A DNA stretch of 64,000 nucleotides, from assembly GCF_030268685.1 (NCBI RefSeq), contig NZ_BSRQ01000010.1, forward strand, positions 186,001-250,000, in the 5' to 3' direction. Positions 52,522 to 60,759 of this stretch are shown here, in pieces (within the stretch, counting starts at the first letter, position 1; each line of letters opens with the position of its first letter). Below the pieces are notes generated by a model. The model did not search any database. It saw nothing but the letters and a program-made list of their open reading frames with translations, and was not told the origin of the DNA. Made by a program: the position numbers and the translations under genes. This stretch comes from Microtetraspora sp. NBRC 13810. GTDB lineage: Bacteria > Actinomycetota > Actinomycetes > Streptosporangiales > Streptosporangiaceae.

Positions 52522-53798
52522 CGCAGCTCCCCTCGCCAGGTTCCGGTGACGGCGGCGTCGACGCACTCCTCCAGGGTGCCGAACCACGCCTCGATGCCGA
52601 GGATGGCGGGCAGGTAGTGCGCCTGCTTGGCCGAGTCGGTGGCGAACACCCGGGTGCCCTCCGGGGCCGACCTCGACATGGCCGGGCAGGAGTCGGTCAG
52701 CACCTGGCCGCCCGCCCGCCGGATGATCTCGGTGTAGCCGTTGCGGTCCGCCACCGACCGCAGCGCGCGCGGCGTCATGATCCACAGCTCGGTGCCCGGG
52801 TGGAGCCTGCGTCCCTCCAGGGCGCGGGCCGCGCGGGCGATCTGGTCCAGGGAGGCGTGCGGGCAGCCGAGCAGCACGAAGTCCACGTCGGCGGACTCCC
52901 CCTGGTTGTTCAGGGTCTCGTAGACCGCGCGCCGCTCCCGCTCGCCGTACGTGACCTTCTCCGGGACCGGCCGCCCGCCGAAGGCGGCCTCCAGGGTCGG
53001 CGCCTCGGGGGTGACGCCGGGGATGTGGTAGAGCTCCACGCCGCCGGAGGAGGCGGTCGCCGCGCCGAAGTGCTTGAGGTCGGCGAGGTCCGGCTGCCGC
53101 AGGTCGCCGGTGACCACCGGCCGGTTCTCCTGTACGACGTCGCCGACGAAATAGCCGAACATCCCCCAGTCGAGGAACCCCTCCACCGGCACGCCCGCCT
53201 CGATGAGATGGGTGCCGTGCCGGTTCTCGGCCAGATGGTTGCCCCAGCACGGGATCTTGCCGGTCAGCCCGGCCGCGCCGGTCGAGGCGCCGCCCTCGCA
53301 GTTGGTCCGCGCCCCCAGCACCGAGTTGGCGTACACCACCGCCGAGGACTCCATCCAGGCCACGTGCTCGCCGCGCACCGGCAGGTTGCCCACCTGGTAC
53401 GGCGTGCAGGTGGCGAGGATGTTGACCCCGTGGCCCGCGTAGAACGCCTCCGCGTCGCCCTGGAGGGCCACCATCTCCGCCGGGTAGGGCGCGACGCCGA
53501 GCGCGTCGTCGCCGAACCCGTGCTGGAGCTGGCACATGGGCACCCGCATCCGCGGCATCGGGAAGTCGCCGTCGCTGTCCAGGTTGATCACCGAGAACGC
53601 CTTGTCCCAGCCGTGCTCGCGGACCAGCCGCGCCTTGACCGGGGAGGGCTGGGTCATGGTGCCGGCGACGTTGCGGGTGTCGCAGAGCCGCGCGGCGCCC
53701 AGCGCCTCGCCGTACCTGACCAGCAGGTCCATCGCGGCGGCCACGGCGGGGCCCTCGGCGCCGTCCAGCATCGCCTTCTCGTCGTCGGCGAGTCTCAT
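52518..53798 (-). CDS. Aconitase X large catalytic subunit, DUF521
   Basis: A 426-residue iron-sulfur hydro-lyase. Probable cluster cysteines lie in ARTNCEGGAST, LLGCPHASLDQ and LTDSCPAMSRSAPEG. N-terminal features KAMLDGAEGPAVAAAM and RLCDTRNVAGTM match the family, and ATCTPYQVGNLP is a substrate-loop block. By family, cis-3-hydroxy-L-proline dehydratase is the most likely activity, giving pyrroline-2-carboxylate, though the gene neighbours (IlvD-type dehydratase, FAD oxidoreductase) leave other hydroxy acids open. It starts nine bases after the FAD enzyme gene. Confidence 0.9.
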   Translation of the reverse strand: MRLADDEKAMLDGAEGPAVAAAMDLLVRYGEALGAARLCDTRNVAGTMTQPSPVKARLVREHGWDKAFSVINLDSDGDFPMPRMRVPMCQLQHGFGDDALGVAPYPAEMVALQGDAEAFYAGHGVNILATCTPYQVGNLPVRGEHVAWMESSAVVYANSVLGARTNCEGGASTGAAGLTGKIPCWGNHLAENRHGTHLIEAGVPVEGFLDWGMFGYFVGDVVQENRPVVTGDLRQPDLADLKHFGAATASSGGVELYHIPGVTPEAPTLEAAFGGRPVPEKVTYGERERRAVYETLNNQGESADVDFVLLGCPHASLDQIARAARALEGRRLHPGTELWIMTPRALRSVADRNGYTEIIRRAGGQVLTDSCPAMSRSAPEGTRVFATDSAKQAHYLPAILGIEAWFGTLEECVDAAVTGTWRGELR

Positions 53799-53806
53799 CG
53801 CGCCTC

Positions 53807-55096
53807 CTAGCTGTCGACGTTCTCGTGCACCCGGGCGCGCAGCTCGGCGGGGTCGACCTCGCGGACGCTGCCCTCGCCGGCGAGGTCCAGCGCGTGCGCC
53901 GCGCCGAAGCCCATCGCCGCGCAGGGGCCCATCACCCGGACGCTGGACAGCGCCGCCGCGTCGCCGTCCACGCACCGGCCGGCCGCGACCACGTTGTGCG
54001 CGCCGATCGGGATCAGGCTGCGCAGCGGCACGTAGTGCACGTGGTCGGCGTCGTAGGTCTCCCACACGTAGCCCTCGATCCGGTCGTGCAGCTCGATGGG
54101 CCACGCGGTGCGGGCGACCGCGTCCTCGAACCGGAACCCGGACCTGACCTCGTCCACGGTGAGCTGGTGCTCGGCGGCGATCCAGCGGGTCTGCCGGCGG
54201 CCGGGGAACCCGTAGAGGCGCACCTTCGCCTCGCCGAACGCCCTGGGGAACTCCTTGCGCAGGAACTCCACCACCCGGTCGGCCTGCGCGCGCCCCTCCA
54301 GCTGCGCCCGCGCCGCCCTGACCGCCGACAGCGGCGCCTCGACGTGCGTCATGTTCATCACGGCGGTGTTCCTGCCGGGGAAGAAGAACGCCAGCCCGTC
54401 CCGCCGGACCAGCCCGTACTCCTCGGCCTTCTCCCCCACCCTGGCGGCCAGCTCGGCGGGCTCCGGCCTGAACTCCTCGCGCAGGTTCTCCAGCCGGATC
54501 TGCTGGGAGCCCCACACGGTGCGCTCCGGCACCCGGCACGGCATGCCGGCCTCCCAGGTCAGCGACGCGTCGCCGCTGGCGTCCACGAAGCCGGTGGCCC
54601 GCACCCGGACCAGGCCGTGCCGGGAGGCGAAGGTGGTGGAGCGGATGTGGCCCTGGTCCGCGTCCACCGACAGCACCGAGGAGCCGAGCACGACCTGGAT
54701 GCCCAGCTCGTGCACGAGGTTCTCGATCCACCGGCTCAGCGCCACCTCGTCGTAGGCGACGGTGATGGTGTGCGTCCGGTTGAAGTGGATGTCGCCGGTC
54801 CTGGCGAGGTCCTCGAACATCGGGTCGAAGATGCCGTGGGTGAGCCTGCGGTAGGCGGGGCCGTTGCCGTACACGCCGCAGAACAGGCCGATCAGCGAGT
54901 TCACGCACTGGCCGCCGAGCACCGGCAGGGCGTCCACGAGCACGACGGACCGGCCCAGCCGGCGGGCCTCCACGGCCGCGGACAGGCCGGCGATGCCGGC
55001 GCCGACCACGCAGACGTCGGCGGTCAGCTCCTCGGCCGGATCTCCTCCCGGCTTGGTCAGGGTATTGATCTTCAGCTCGGTGAGCGGGTGAGGCAT
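53807..55096 (-). CDS. FAD-dependent oxidoreductase (GidA/FAD_oxidored-like)
   Basis: A 429-residue flavoprotein with an N-terminal dinucleotide-binding motif VCVVGAGIAGLSAAVEA followed by DALPVLGGQC, and a C-terminal FAD-closing motif VAAGRCVDGDAAALSSVRV. The GGQCVNSLIGLF region resembles the PF12831-type FAD oxidoreductases that act on tricarballylate-like or amino-acid-like substrates. It lies between the IlvD-type dehydratase and aconitase X genes in one minus-strand operon. The substrate is unknown; oxidation of a hydroxy or imino acid intermediate is a plausible job. Confidence 0.82.
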   Translation of the reverse strand: MPHPLTELKINTLTKPGGDPAEELTADVCVVGAGIAGLSAAVEARRLGRSVVLVDALPVLGGQCVNSLIGLFCGVYGNGPAYRRLTHGIFDPMFEDLARTGDIHFNRTHTITVAYDEVALSRWIENLVHELGIQVVLGSSVLSVDADQGHIRSTTFASRHGLVRVRATGFVDASGDASLTWEAGMPCRVPERTVWGSQQIRLENLREEFRPEPAELAARVGEKAEEYGLVRRDGLAFFFPGRNTAVMNMTHVEAPLSAVRAARAQLEGRAQADRVVEFLRKEFPRAFGEAKVRLYGFPGRRQTRWIAAEHQLTVDEVRSGFRFEDAVARTAWPIELHDRIEGYVWETYDADHVHYVPLRSLIPIGAHNVVAAGRCVDGDAAALSSVRVMGPCAAMGFGAAHALDLAGEGSVREVDPAELRARVHENVDS

Positions 55097-55117
55097 TGCT
55101 ACTCCTGGTGTGGTCGA

Positions 55118-56827
55118 TCAGGCGCGGGTCGCGGGCAGGTCGTTGCCGCGCAGCGTGGCGCCGCGAGCGAGTGGCTCGACGGACCGCGCGTAGACCGGAA
55201 GCCAGCCGGATTCCCCGCCGGGGACGTGGTGCGGCGCGCGCCCGGCCTGGCGGCGGGCCAGCTCCGCGTCCTCGACGAGCAGGTCCACGCGCCTTTCGTG
55301 CAGGTCGATGGCGATCCGGTCGCCGTCCGCCACCACGCCGAGCGGGCCGGGCAGCGCGCCCTCCGGCTGCACCTCGCCGACGACGACGCCCTTGTTGACC
55401 AGTCCGGACAGCTGCCCGTCGGTCACCACCGCCACCTGGCCGGTCAGGCCGGCGCCGTCGAGGGCGAACACGGTCTGGGAGGCCATGCCCATGCCCGGCG
55501 TGCCGACCGGGCCGAGCCCGCGCAGCACCAGGACGTCGCCCGGCCGCACGAGGCCGCCCTCGACGGCGGCGATCGAGGAGGGCGCGTCGCCGAAGACGCG
55601 GGCGGTGCCCTCGAAGGTCATCGCCCGGTCCTCTGCGGCCGACAGCTTCACGATCGCCGAACCGGGCGCGAGGGAGCCGCGCACGACCACGACCGTCGGG
55701 TGGGCGGCCTTCGGGTCGGACAGCGGCCGGATCACCCGCTCGTCGCGGACGACGCCGGCAGCCGCGGCCCGCGCCAGGCGTTCCCCCATGCTCTCCCCGG
55801 TGACGGTGACCGCCCCGGCGTCGAGGACGCCGCCGAGCTGCGCCAGGACCGCGAGCGCGCCTCCTGCGTCTTCGAAGTCCTCGATGGTGTCCTCGCCGTT
55901 GGGGCGCACCGCCGCCAGCGGCCGGATCGTGTCGGCGTACCTCTCGAACAGCGCGTACACGTCCACGTCGGTGCCCGCCTCGCGGGCGATCGCCTGGAGG
56001 TGCTTGACGGTGTTGATCGAGCCGCTGACCGCGAGCACCGCCATCACCGCGTTCCCGAACGCGGCCCGGGTGAGGATCGAGCGCGGCGTGCGGCCGGCCA
56101 GCACGGCGGCCACGATCGCCTCGCCGCTCGCCCGCACGGCCCGCCACATCGGCTCGCTGTTCGCCCGCACCGGAGCCGCGCCGGGGACGGTCATGCCGAG
56201 GGCCTCGGCGACGATGTGCATCGAGTTGGCGGTGCCCATCCCGGTGCACACGCCCGGCCCGGTGATCGCCCGGTCGCTCAGGTCGCACAGGCCCTCGAAG
56301 GTGATGCCGCCGAACCTGAGCCGCCCGGCCCGCAGGAAGACGTCCTCGATGTCGACGCGTTCGCCGTCGTCGAGCACGCCGCTGCTCTGGTAGCCGCAGG
56401 GCACCACCACGGCCGGCACGTCGAGCCGGGCGGCGGCCATCAGCTGGCCGGGGGTCGTCTTGTCGCAGGAGGCCAGGCACACCATCCCGTCGAGCTGGGC
56501 GCCCTCCACCACGGCCTCGACGTCGGCGGCCAGCAGGTCGCGGCTGGACAGCACGTAGCCGCCACCGCCGCCGGCGGCCATGATGAAGTCCGTCGGCGCG
56601 ACCGTGCGCACCTCGAACGCGACGCCGCCGGCCGCCCGGACCGACTCCTTGACCGCGGCGGCGATCGGGTCCAGGTGGCTGAAGCAGGGGGCCAGCCCGG
56701 ATGACGAGTTCACGATCGCGATCTTGGGTTTGACGAGGTCCTCCTCGCCCAGCCCGAGCGCGTGCCACTGGGCGCGCCTGGTGGCCCAGCGGGGGCTTCC
56801 CGGGGGCAGGTTGCTGCGCAGGGTCAC
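55118..56827 (-). CDS. IlvD/Edd-family dehydratase
   Basis: A 569-residue iron-sulfur dehydratase. The three expected cluster cysteines are in NSSSGLAPCFSHL, LASCDKTTPGQLMAA and GVCTGMGTANSM, and ASQTVFALDGAGL and TDGQLSGLVNKG-like blocks complete the family signature. It could dehydrate sugar acids (xylonate, gluconate or galactarate type) or dihydroxy acids. Because the organism's true ilvD would sit with branched-chain genes, a catabolic sugar-acid or hydroxy-acid role is more likely. The GTG start overlaps the stop of the ABC permease gene (GTGA). Confidence 0.87.
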   Translation of the reverse strand: MTLRSNLPPGSPRWATRRAQWHALGLGEEDLVKPKIAIVNSSSGLAPCFSHLDPIAAAVKESVRAAGGVAFEVRTVAPTDFIMAAGGGGGYVLSSRDLLAADVEAVVEGAQLDGMVCLASCDKTTPGQLMAAARLDVPAVVVPCGYQSSGVLDDGERVDIEDVFLRAGRLRFGGITFEGLCDLSDRAITGPGVCTGMGTANSMHIVAEALGMTVPGAAPVRANSEPMWRAVRASGEAIVAAVLAGRTPRSILTRAAFGNAVMAVLAVSGSINTVKHLQAIAREAGTDVDVYALFERYADTIRPLAAVRPNGEDTIEDFEDAGGALAVLAQLGGVLDAGAVTVTGESMGERLARAAAAGVVRDERVIRPLSDPKAAHPTVVVVRGSLAPGSAIVKLSAAEDRAMTFEGTARVFGDAPSSIAAVEGGLVRPGDVLVLRGLGPVGTPGMGMASQTVFALDGAGLTGQVAVVTDGQLSGLVNKGVVVGEVQPEGALPGPLGVVADGDRIAIDLHERRVDLLVEDAELARRQAGRAPHHVPGGESGWLPVYARSVEPLARGATLRGNDLPATRA

Positions 56828-57621
56828 CGGTTCACGTCCTGCTGGCCGTAGACCGACTCGTGCCAGGGGATGAAGAACCGCTTGAGGCCGTGCACGACGA
56901 AGTACAGCAGCAGGCCCAGCACGGACAGCAGGATGATCACGGCGAACAGCGCGGGGGCGTCCAGCTCGTTGAGCGTGCGCACCACGAGGTAGCCCAGCCC
57001 CTCGCTGCCGCCGAGGTACTCGCCGACGATCGTGCCGATGATCGCGAAGACGATGCCGACCTCCAGCCCGGCGAAGACGTACGGCATGGTGCTCTTCAGC
57101 TCCAGGTGCAGGAAGGTCTGCCACCTGCTGGCGTTGAGGCTGCGCATCACCTCACGCTGGCCGGCCTCCACCGAGCGGACGCCGAGCTGCACGTTCAGCA
57201 TGATCGGGAAGAACGCCAGCATCGCCGACATGATCACCTTGGAGGTCATGCCGAAGCCGAACCAGATGACGAACAGCGGGATCAGCGCCACCTTGGGCAC
57301 GACCTGGGAGGCGACGATCAGCGGGCGGAGGCTGTTCTCCAGCCAGGCCACCTTGCCGAGCACGACGCCCACGGCGACCCCGGACACCAGCGCGATCAGG
57401 AACCCGCCGATGGTCTCGGTGGCGGTGACCAGCGCGTGCTCCCAGGTGGACGCCTCGGTGACCACCTCGACGAGACTCTCGAACACGGTCAGCGGCGGCG
57501 GCAGCACCAGCTCGGAGACGTCGTTGATCCGGACGAACAGGTCCCAGGCGACGAAGAAGGCGATGAGGATCAGTGGCGTGCTGATCCACGGCAGCAGCCT
57601 TTTCGAGCGTTCCCGGTTCAT
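56824..57621 (-). CDS. NitT/TauT-type ABC transporter permease
   Basis: A 265-residue permease with about six membrane helices (LILIAFFVAWDLFV, FLIALVSGVAVGVVLG, VALIPLFVIWFGFGM and others) and the cytoplasmic coupling loop QREVMRSLNASRWQTFLH. It belongs to the SsuC/TauC branch, which imports small organic or sulfonate compounds. It is separated from the ATPase gene by three bases and overlaps the dehydratase gene, so transport and catabolism are co-expressed. Confidence 0.92.
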   Translation of the reverse strand: MNRERSKRLLPWISTPLILIAFFVAWDLFVRINDVSELVLPPPLTVFESLVEVVTEASTWEHALVTATETIGGFLIALVSGVAVGVVLGKVAWLENSLRPLIVASQVVPKVALIPLFVIWFGFGMTSKVIMSAMLAFFPIMLNVQLGVRSVEAGQREVMRSLNASRWQTFLHLELKSTMPYVFAGLEVGIVFAIIGTIVGEYLGGSEGLGYLVVRTLNELDAPALFAVIILLSVLGLLLYFVVHGLKRFFIPWHESVYGQQDVNR

Positions 57622-57624
57622 CGG

Positions 57625-58470
57625 TCACCCCTCCTCGTCGAGCGCGTGGCGCAGGTCGCGGACGATCGCGCCGAACGCCGGCTCGGTCTGCACGTCGATG
57701 CTGCGCGGCCGGTCGAAGTCGATGGACCTGACCTGCCGGATCCGGCCCGGCCGCGGCGTCAGGTGCACCACCCGGTCGCCGAGGAAGACCGCCTCGGTGA
57801 TGTCGTGGGTGACGAAGACGACGGTCGCGTTCGTGGCCAGCGCGATGCGCTGCAACTCCAGGTTCATCCGCTCCCGGGTGAGCGCGTCCAGCGCGCCGAA
57901 GGGCTCGTCCATCAGCAGCAGCTTCGGCCGGATGCTCAGCGCCCTGGCGATCGCGACCCGCTGCCGCATGCCGCCGGACAGCTCCCTGGGGTAGGAGTTC
58001 TCGAACCCCTTGAGGCCGACCAGTTCGGCCAGTTCGTGCGCGCGTTCCCTGCGTTCCTCCTTGCCGTCGCCGCGCAGCCGCAGCGGCAGGGAGATGTTGT
58101 CGGCCACGGAGTACCAGGGGAACAGGTTGGCCTCCTGGAACACCACGCCGAGCTGGGACACCACGGAGGAGTCGACCTTGGCGCCGTTCCAGAGCGACCT
58201 GCCCTCGACGAGGATCTGCCCGCTGGACGGGCTCAGCAGCCCGGCCAGCATGCGCAGCAACGTCGTCTTCCCGCACCCGGACCGCCCGATCAGGGAGACG
58301 AACTCGCCGTCCCCGATCGTCAGGTCGATTCCGGACAGGGCCTGGGTGACGGTCCGCTTCGTGCGGAACTCCTTGCCGATCCCGGCCAGTTCGAGCTTGG
58401 CCGGGGCCGGCCGCGGCGCCCGCTGGGCGCCTTTGTCCTGCTCAAGCGTCTCTGTGCTGTGAGCGGGCAT
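57625..58470 (-). CDS. NitT/TauT-type ABC transporter ATPase
   Basis: A 281-residue ATPase with Walker A GRSGCGKTTLLRML, Q-loop VFQEANLFPW, signature ELSGGMRQRVAIARAL and Walker B LLLMDEPFGALDALTRE, plus the H-loop in FVTHDITEA. A 30-residue polar N-terminus precedes the domain. The ATG gives MPAHSTETLEQD and follows a GGAGG ribosome site. It energises uptake of the solute bound by the neighbouring lipoprotein. Confidence 0.94.
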   Translation of the reverse strand: MPAHSTETLEQDKGAQRAPRPAPAKLELAGIGKEFRTKRTVTQALSGIDLTIGDGEFVSLIGRSGCGKTTLLRMLAGLLSPSSGQILVEGRSLWNGAKVDSSVVSQLGVVFQEANLFPWYSVADNISLPLRLRGDGKEERRERAHELAELVGLKGFENSYPRELSGGMRQRVAIARALSIRPKLLLMDEPFGALDALTRERMNLELQRIALATNATVVFVTHDITEAVFLGDRVVHLTPRPGRIRQVRSIDFDRPRSIDVQTEPAFGAIVRDLRHALDEEG

Positions 58471-58532
58471 CTGACCTCCTTGAATACGTCGGGCCCGTGC
58501 GCGGACTGGTGCCCAGACGGGGGGACGGGGGC

Positions 58533-59588
58533 TCAGGCCGTGGGGAGCAGGCTGTTGTCGAACCAGGAGGCGGCGGCGCCGCCGGGCTTGGCGAGGCCGG
58601 CGTCGGTCAGCTCCTTGTACCCGGCGGTCCACGCCGCCTCGTCGGTGACGAGCAGCGGCTTGCTCGCGTCGCCGCCGGTCCAGGTGTCGCGCAACATGGT
58701 CAGGCTCGCCTTGGCGATCTTGTCGTCGTCGAGGGTGGCGAAGGAGTACTGGCCGCGCAACTGCTTGATCGTCTCGTCCAGCGACTCGTCGGCCACCATC
58801 GCCGCCAGCGAGTCCCGGATGCCCGCCATGAACGCCTGGAGGACCTCCTTGTCCTTCTGCAGCGCGTCCTTGCTGGTCACGTAGACCTGGAGGTCGGACT
58901 TGACGGTCTCGCCGGGGTTGAACAGGCCGACGTCGGGGTTCTGGGCGGTCAGGATGTTCGCGGTGTCGACGCTGACGACGTACCCGGCCAGCCGGCCCTG
59001 CTCCACCAGGTTGAACGTGCCCGGAGTGAGGCCGACGACCTGGCGCTTGGTCTGGGCCGGGTCCAGCCCGGCGTTGGCCAGCACCAGCGAGACCACCTTG
59101 TCGCTGGTGCCGCCCTCGGACGGGACGCCCATCGTCTGGCCCACGAAGTCCTCGGGCCTGGCCAGCGGGTGGGTCTTCTTGCTGTAGACCACGCGCAGGG
59201 CCGAGCCGCGGCTGAGCGTGCCGATGCTGACCAGCGGCTGGCCGGTCTCGGCGACGGCCGTCATGACGTCGATCTGGCCGAGGCGGGTGATGGGCGCGAT
59301 GCCCGCGAGGAGCGTCTGCATGGCCTGCGGCGAGCCCTTGACCGGCTGCAGCGTGACGTCGAGCCCGTGCTTCTTGAAGTGACCGCCGGCGACGGCGAGC
59401 AGTTCGGTCGCCAGAGACAGCGTCTCCAGCGGGAGATAGCTCAGGAACGTGACCTTCCCGCCGTCGCCGGCACCGGAGGCGTCGTCCGCACCGCATCCGG
59501 CCAGGAACGCAGGCCCCGCGGCCGCCGCGGCCACGGTGAGAGCGGAGCGCTGGAGGAAGGACCGGCGGCTGAGGGGGGTTGGGGTCAC
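58533..59588 (-). CDS. ABC transporter substrate-binding lipoprotein with Tat-like signal
   Basis: A 351-residue NMT1/SsuA-like binding protein. The start is a GTG eight bases after an AGGAG site, which gives a signal with twin arginines (SRRSFLQRS, residues 7-15) and the lipobox FLAGC (Cys32): an exported, probably Tat-dependent lipoprotein. A longer in-frame reading exists, but its first 30 residues lack signal features. Family blocks include KHGLDVTLQPVKGSPQAMQT and PEDFVGQTMGVPSEGGTSDK. It is the first gene of the transport-catabolism operon after the regulator; its ligand is unknown. Confidence 0.9.
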   Translation of the reverse strand: MTPTPLSRRSFLQRSALTVAAAAAGPAFLAGCGADDASGAGDGGKVTFLSYLPLETLSLATELLAVAGGHFKKHGLDVTLQPVKGSPQAMQTLLAGIAPITRLGQIDVMTAVAETGQPLVSIGTLSRGSALRVVYSKKTHPLARPEDFVGQTMGVPSEGGTSDKVVSLVLANAGLDPAQTKRQVVGLTPGTFNLVEQGRLAGYVVSVDTANILTAQNPDVGLFNPGETVKSDLQVYVTSKDALQKDKEVLQAFMAGIRDSLAAMVADESLDETIKQLRGQYSFATLDDDKIAKASLTMLRDTWTGGDASKPLLVTDEAAWTAGYKELTDAGLAKPGGAAASWFDNSLLPTA

Positions 59589-59670
59589 GGTCTGTCTCCT
59601 AGTTTCGGTCAGGTCAGCTTCACACTCCATCGCTGACAAAAATGAGATTCCCGCCACATCGCCGTAGCGG

Positions 59671-60465
59671 CTACCCACGTTTCCGCATATCGGAAGACGC
59701 GTACGGGCGAGTTTGCCGAGGAGTCGCCCCGAGGGCCCTGGAGATCCCCCGGGCGGTGGCCTGGACCAGGTATGCGAGGTTCTGCCCGTGCGACTCGGTG
59801 TACGGCACGATCAGCGAGAGCGCGGCGACGACGGTGTTCCCCGGGTCGTAGATGGGCGCGGCGACCGAGGCGTAGTCCGGGTTGATCTGCCGGTCGCTGA
59901 TCGCGTACCCGGAGCGCCGTACCTCGGCGAGCACCTGCCGCAGCTCCCGCTCGCTCGCGTAGGTGCGCGAGGTGTAGGACTCCAGCGGCCCGCTGACCAC
60001 CTCCTCCTGGAGGTCCGGCGGCGCGAAGGCGAGCAGCACCAGGCCGACGGCGGTGGCGTGCATGGGGGCGCGCCCGCCGACCCGCGGGCGCTCGCCCGCC
60101 GTCTCCGGGCTGACGAACCGCTCGACGAACACCACCTCGTGCTGCTCCCGCACGGCGAGGTGCACCCCGCGGTGCGTCGTCTCGAAGAGGTCCTGCATGA
60201 ACGGCAGCGCGATCCGTTGCAGGCCCACCGACCGGGGCGCGAGCGCGGCGACCTCCCACAGCCGCAGCCCGATCCGGTAGTCGCCGGAGTCGTCGCGTTC
60301 CAGCGCGCCCCACTCGTGCAGTTCGTGCACGATGCGGTGCGTCGTGGTGAGCGGGACGCCCGACCTGCGGCTGATCTCGGAAAGGCTCAGGCCCGCCGCC
60401 GCGTCCTTGCACGTGTCCAGAATCTGCAGCGCACGCCGCAACACGGACCGACGCTCGCCCGCCAT
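59671..60465 (-). CDS. IclR-family regulator of the aconitase X operon
   Basis: A 264-residue IclR protein with an N-terminal winged helix (LSLSEISRRSGVPLTTTHRI) and an effector domain (VHLAVREQHEVVFVERFV, HATAVGLVLLAFA, RSGYAISDRQINPDYASVAAP). The ATG gives MAGERRSVLRRAL; a GTG two codons earlier is an alternative. It is 82 bases upstream of the binding-protein gene and read in the same direction, so it may be part of the transcript or control a promoter in that gap. The regulator probably responds to the transported solute or a breakdown product. Confidence 0.9.
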   Translation of the reverse strand: MAGERRSVLRRALQILDTCKDAAAGLSLSEISRRSGVPLTTTHRIVHELHEWGALERDDSGDYRIGLRLWEVAALAPRSVGLQRIALPFMQDLFETTHRGVHLAVREQHEVVFVERFVSPETAGERPRVGGRAPMHATAVGLVLLAFAPPDLQEEVVSGPLESYTSRTYASERELRQVLAEVRRSGYAISDRQINPDYASVAAPIYDPGNTVVAALSLIVPYTESHGQNLAYLVQATARGISRALGATPRQTRPYASSDMRKRG

Positions 60466-60520
60466 GCACACCGCCTCGTCCCGCCGCCCAGCCCTGCCGG
60501 CCCCGCCCAGCCCTGCCCGG

Positions 60521-60614
60521 CCCTGTCCTGCCCGGCCCTGTCCTGCCCGGCCCTGTCCTGCCTCGTCCGGCCTCGTCCGGCCTCACGTCACGTCCGGCCT
60601 CACGTCACGCCCGG
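60521..60614. repeat. Compound short tandem repeats upstream of the IclR gene
   Basis: Two exact 15-base CCCTGTCCTGCCCGG units (60521-60550) plus a partial third, then two CCTCGTCCGG units (60561-60580), then two 17-base units differing at one base (60581-60597, 60598-60614). The 294-base gap (60466-60759) holds no credible gene; its right part (60670-60750) is AT-richer and may carry the IclR promoter. Confidence 0.85.
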
Positions 60615-60759
60615 TCGCACCGCGATCCGGCGAGAGCCGTGCCCAGGTCGCCGGGCCGGGACTCGACGTGCTCGCAGCGAGAACCTGTTTCAGTACCTTC
60701 TGGCAGTTATCGGATTTTTCAGGACAAGAAGCCCTCTCAACCTGGTAACGGAAGGGCGG

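Noticed and set aside
59681-59696. TTCCG-N5-CGGAA inverted repeat considered as an IclR operator
   Set aside because: It lies inside the 3' end of the IclR coding sequence and is short, so chance symmetry in coding DNA is likely; not duplicated elsewhere in the operon.
60481-60620. Repeat array considered as a possible CRISPR
   Set aside because: Units are contiguous, 10-17 bases and of three types, with no unique spacers and no cas genes.
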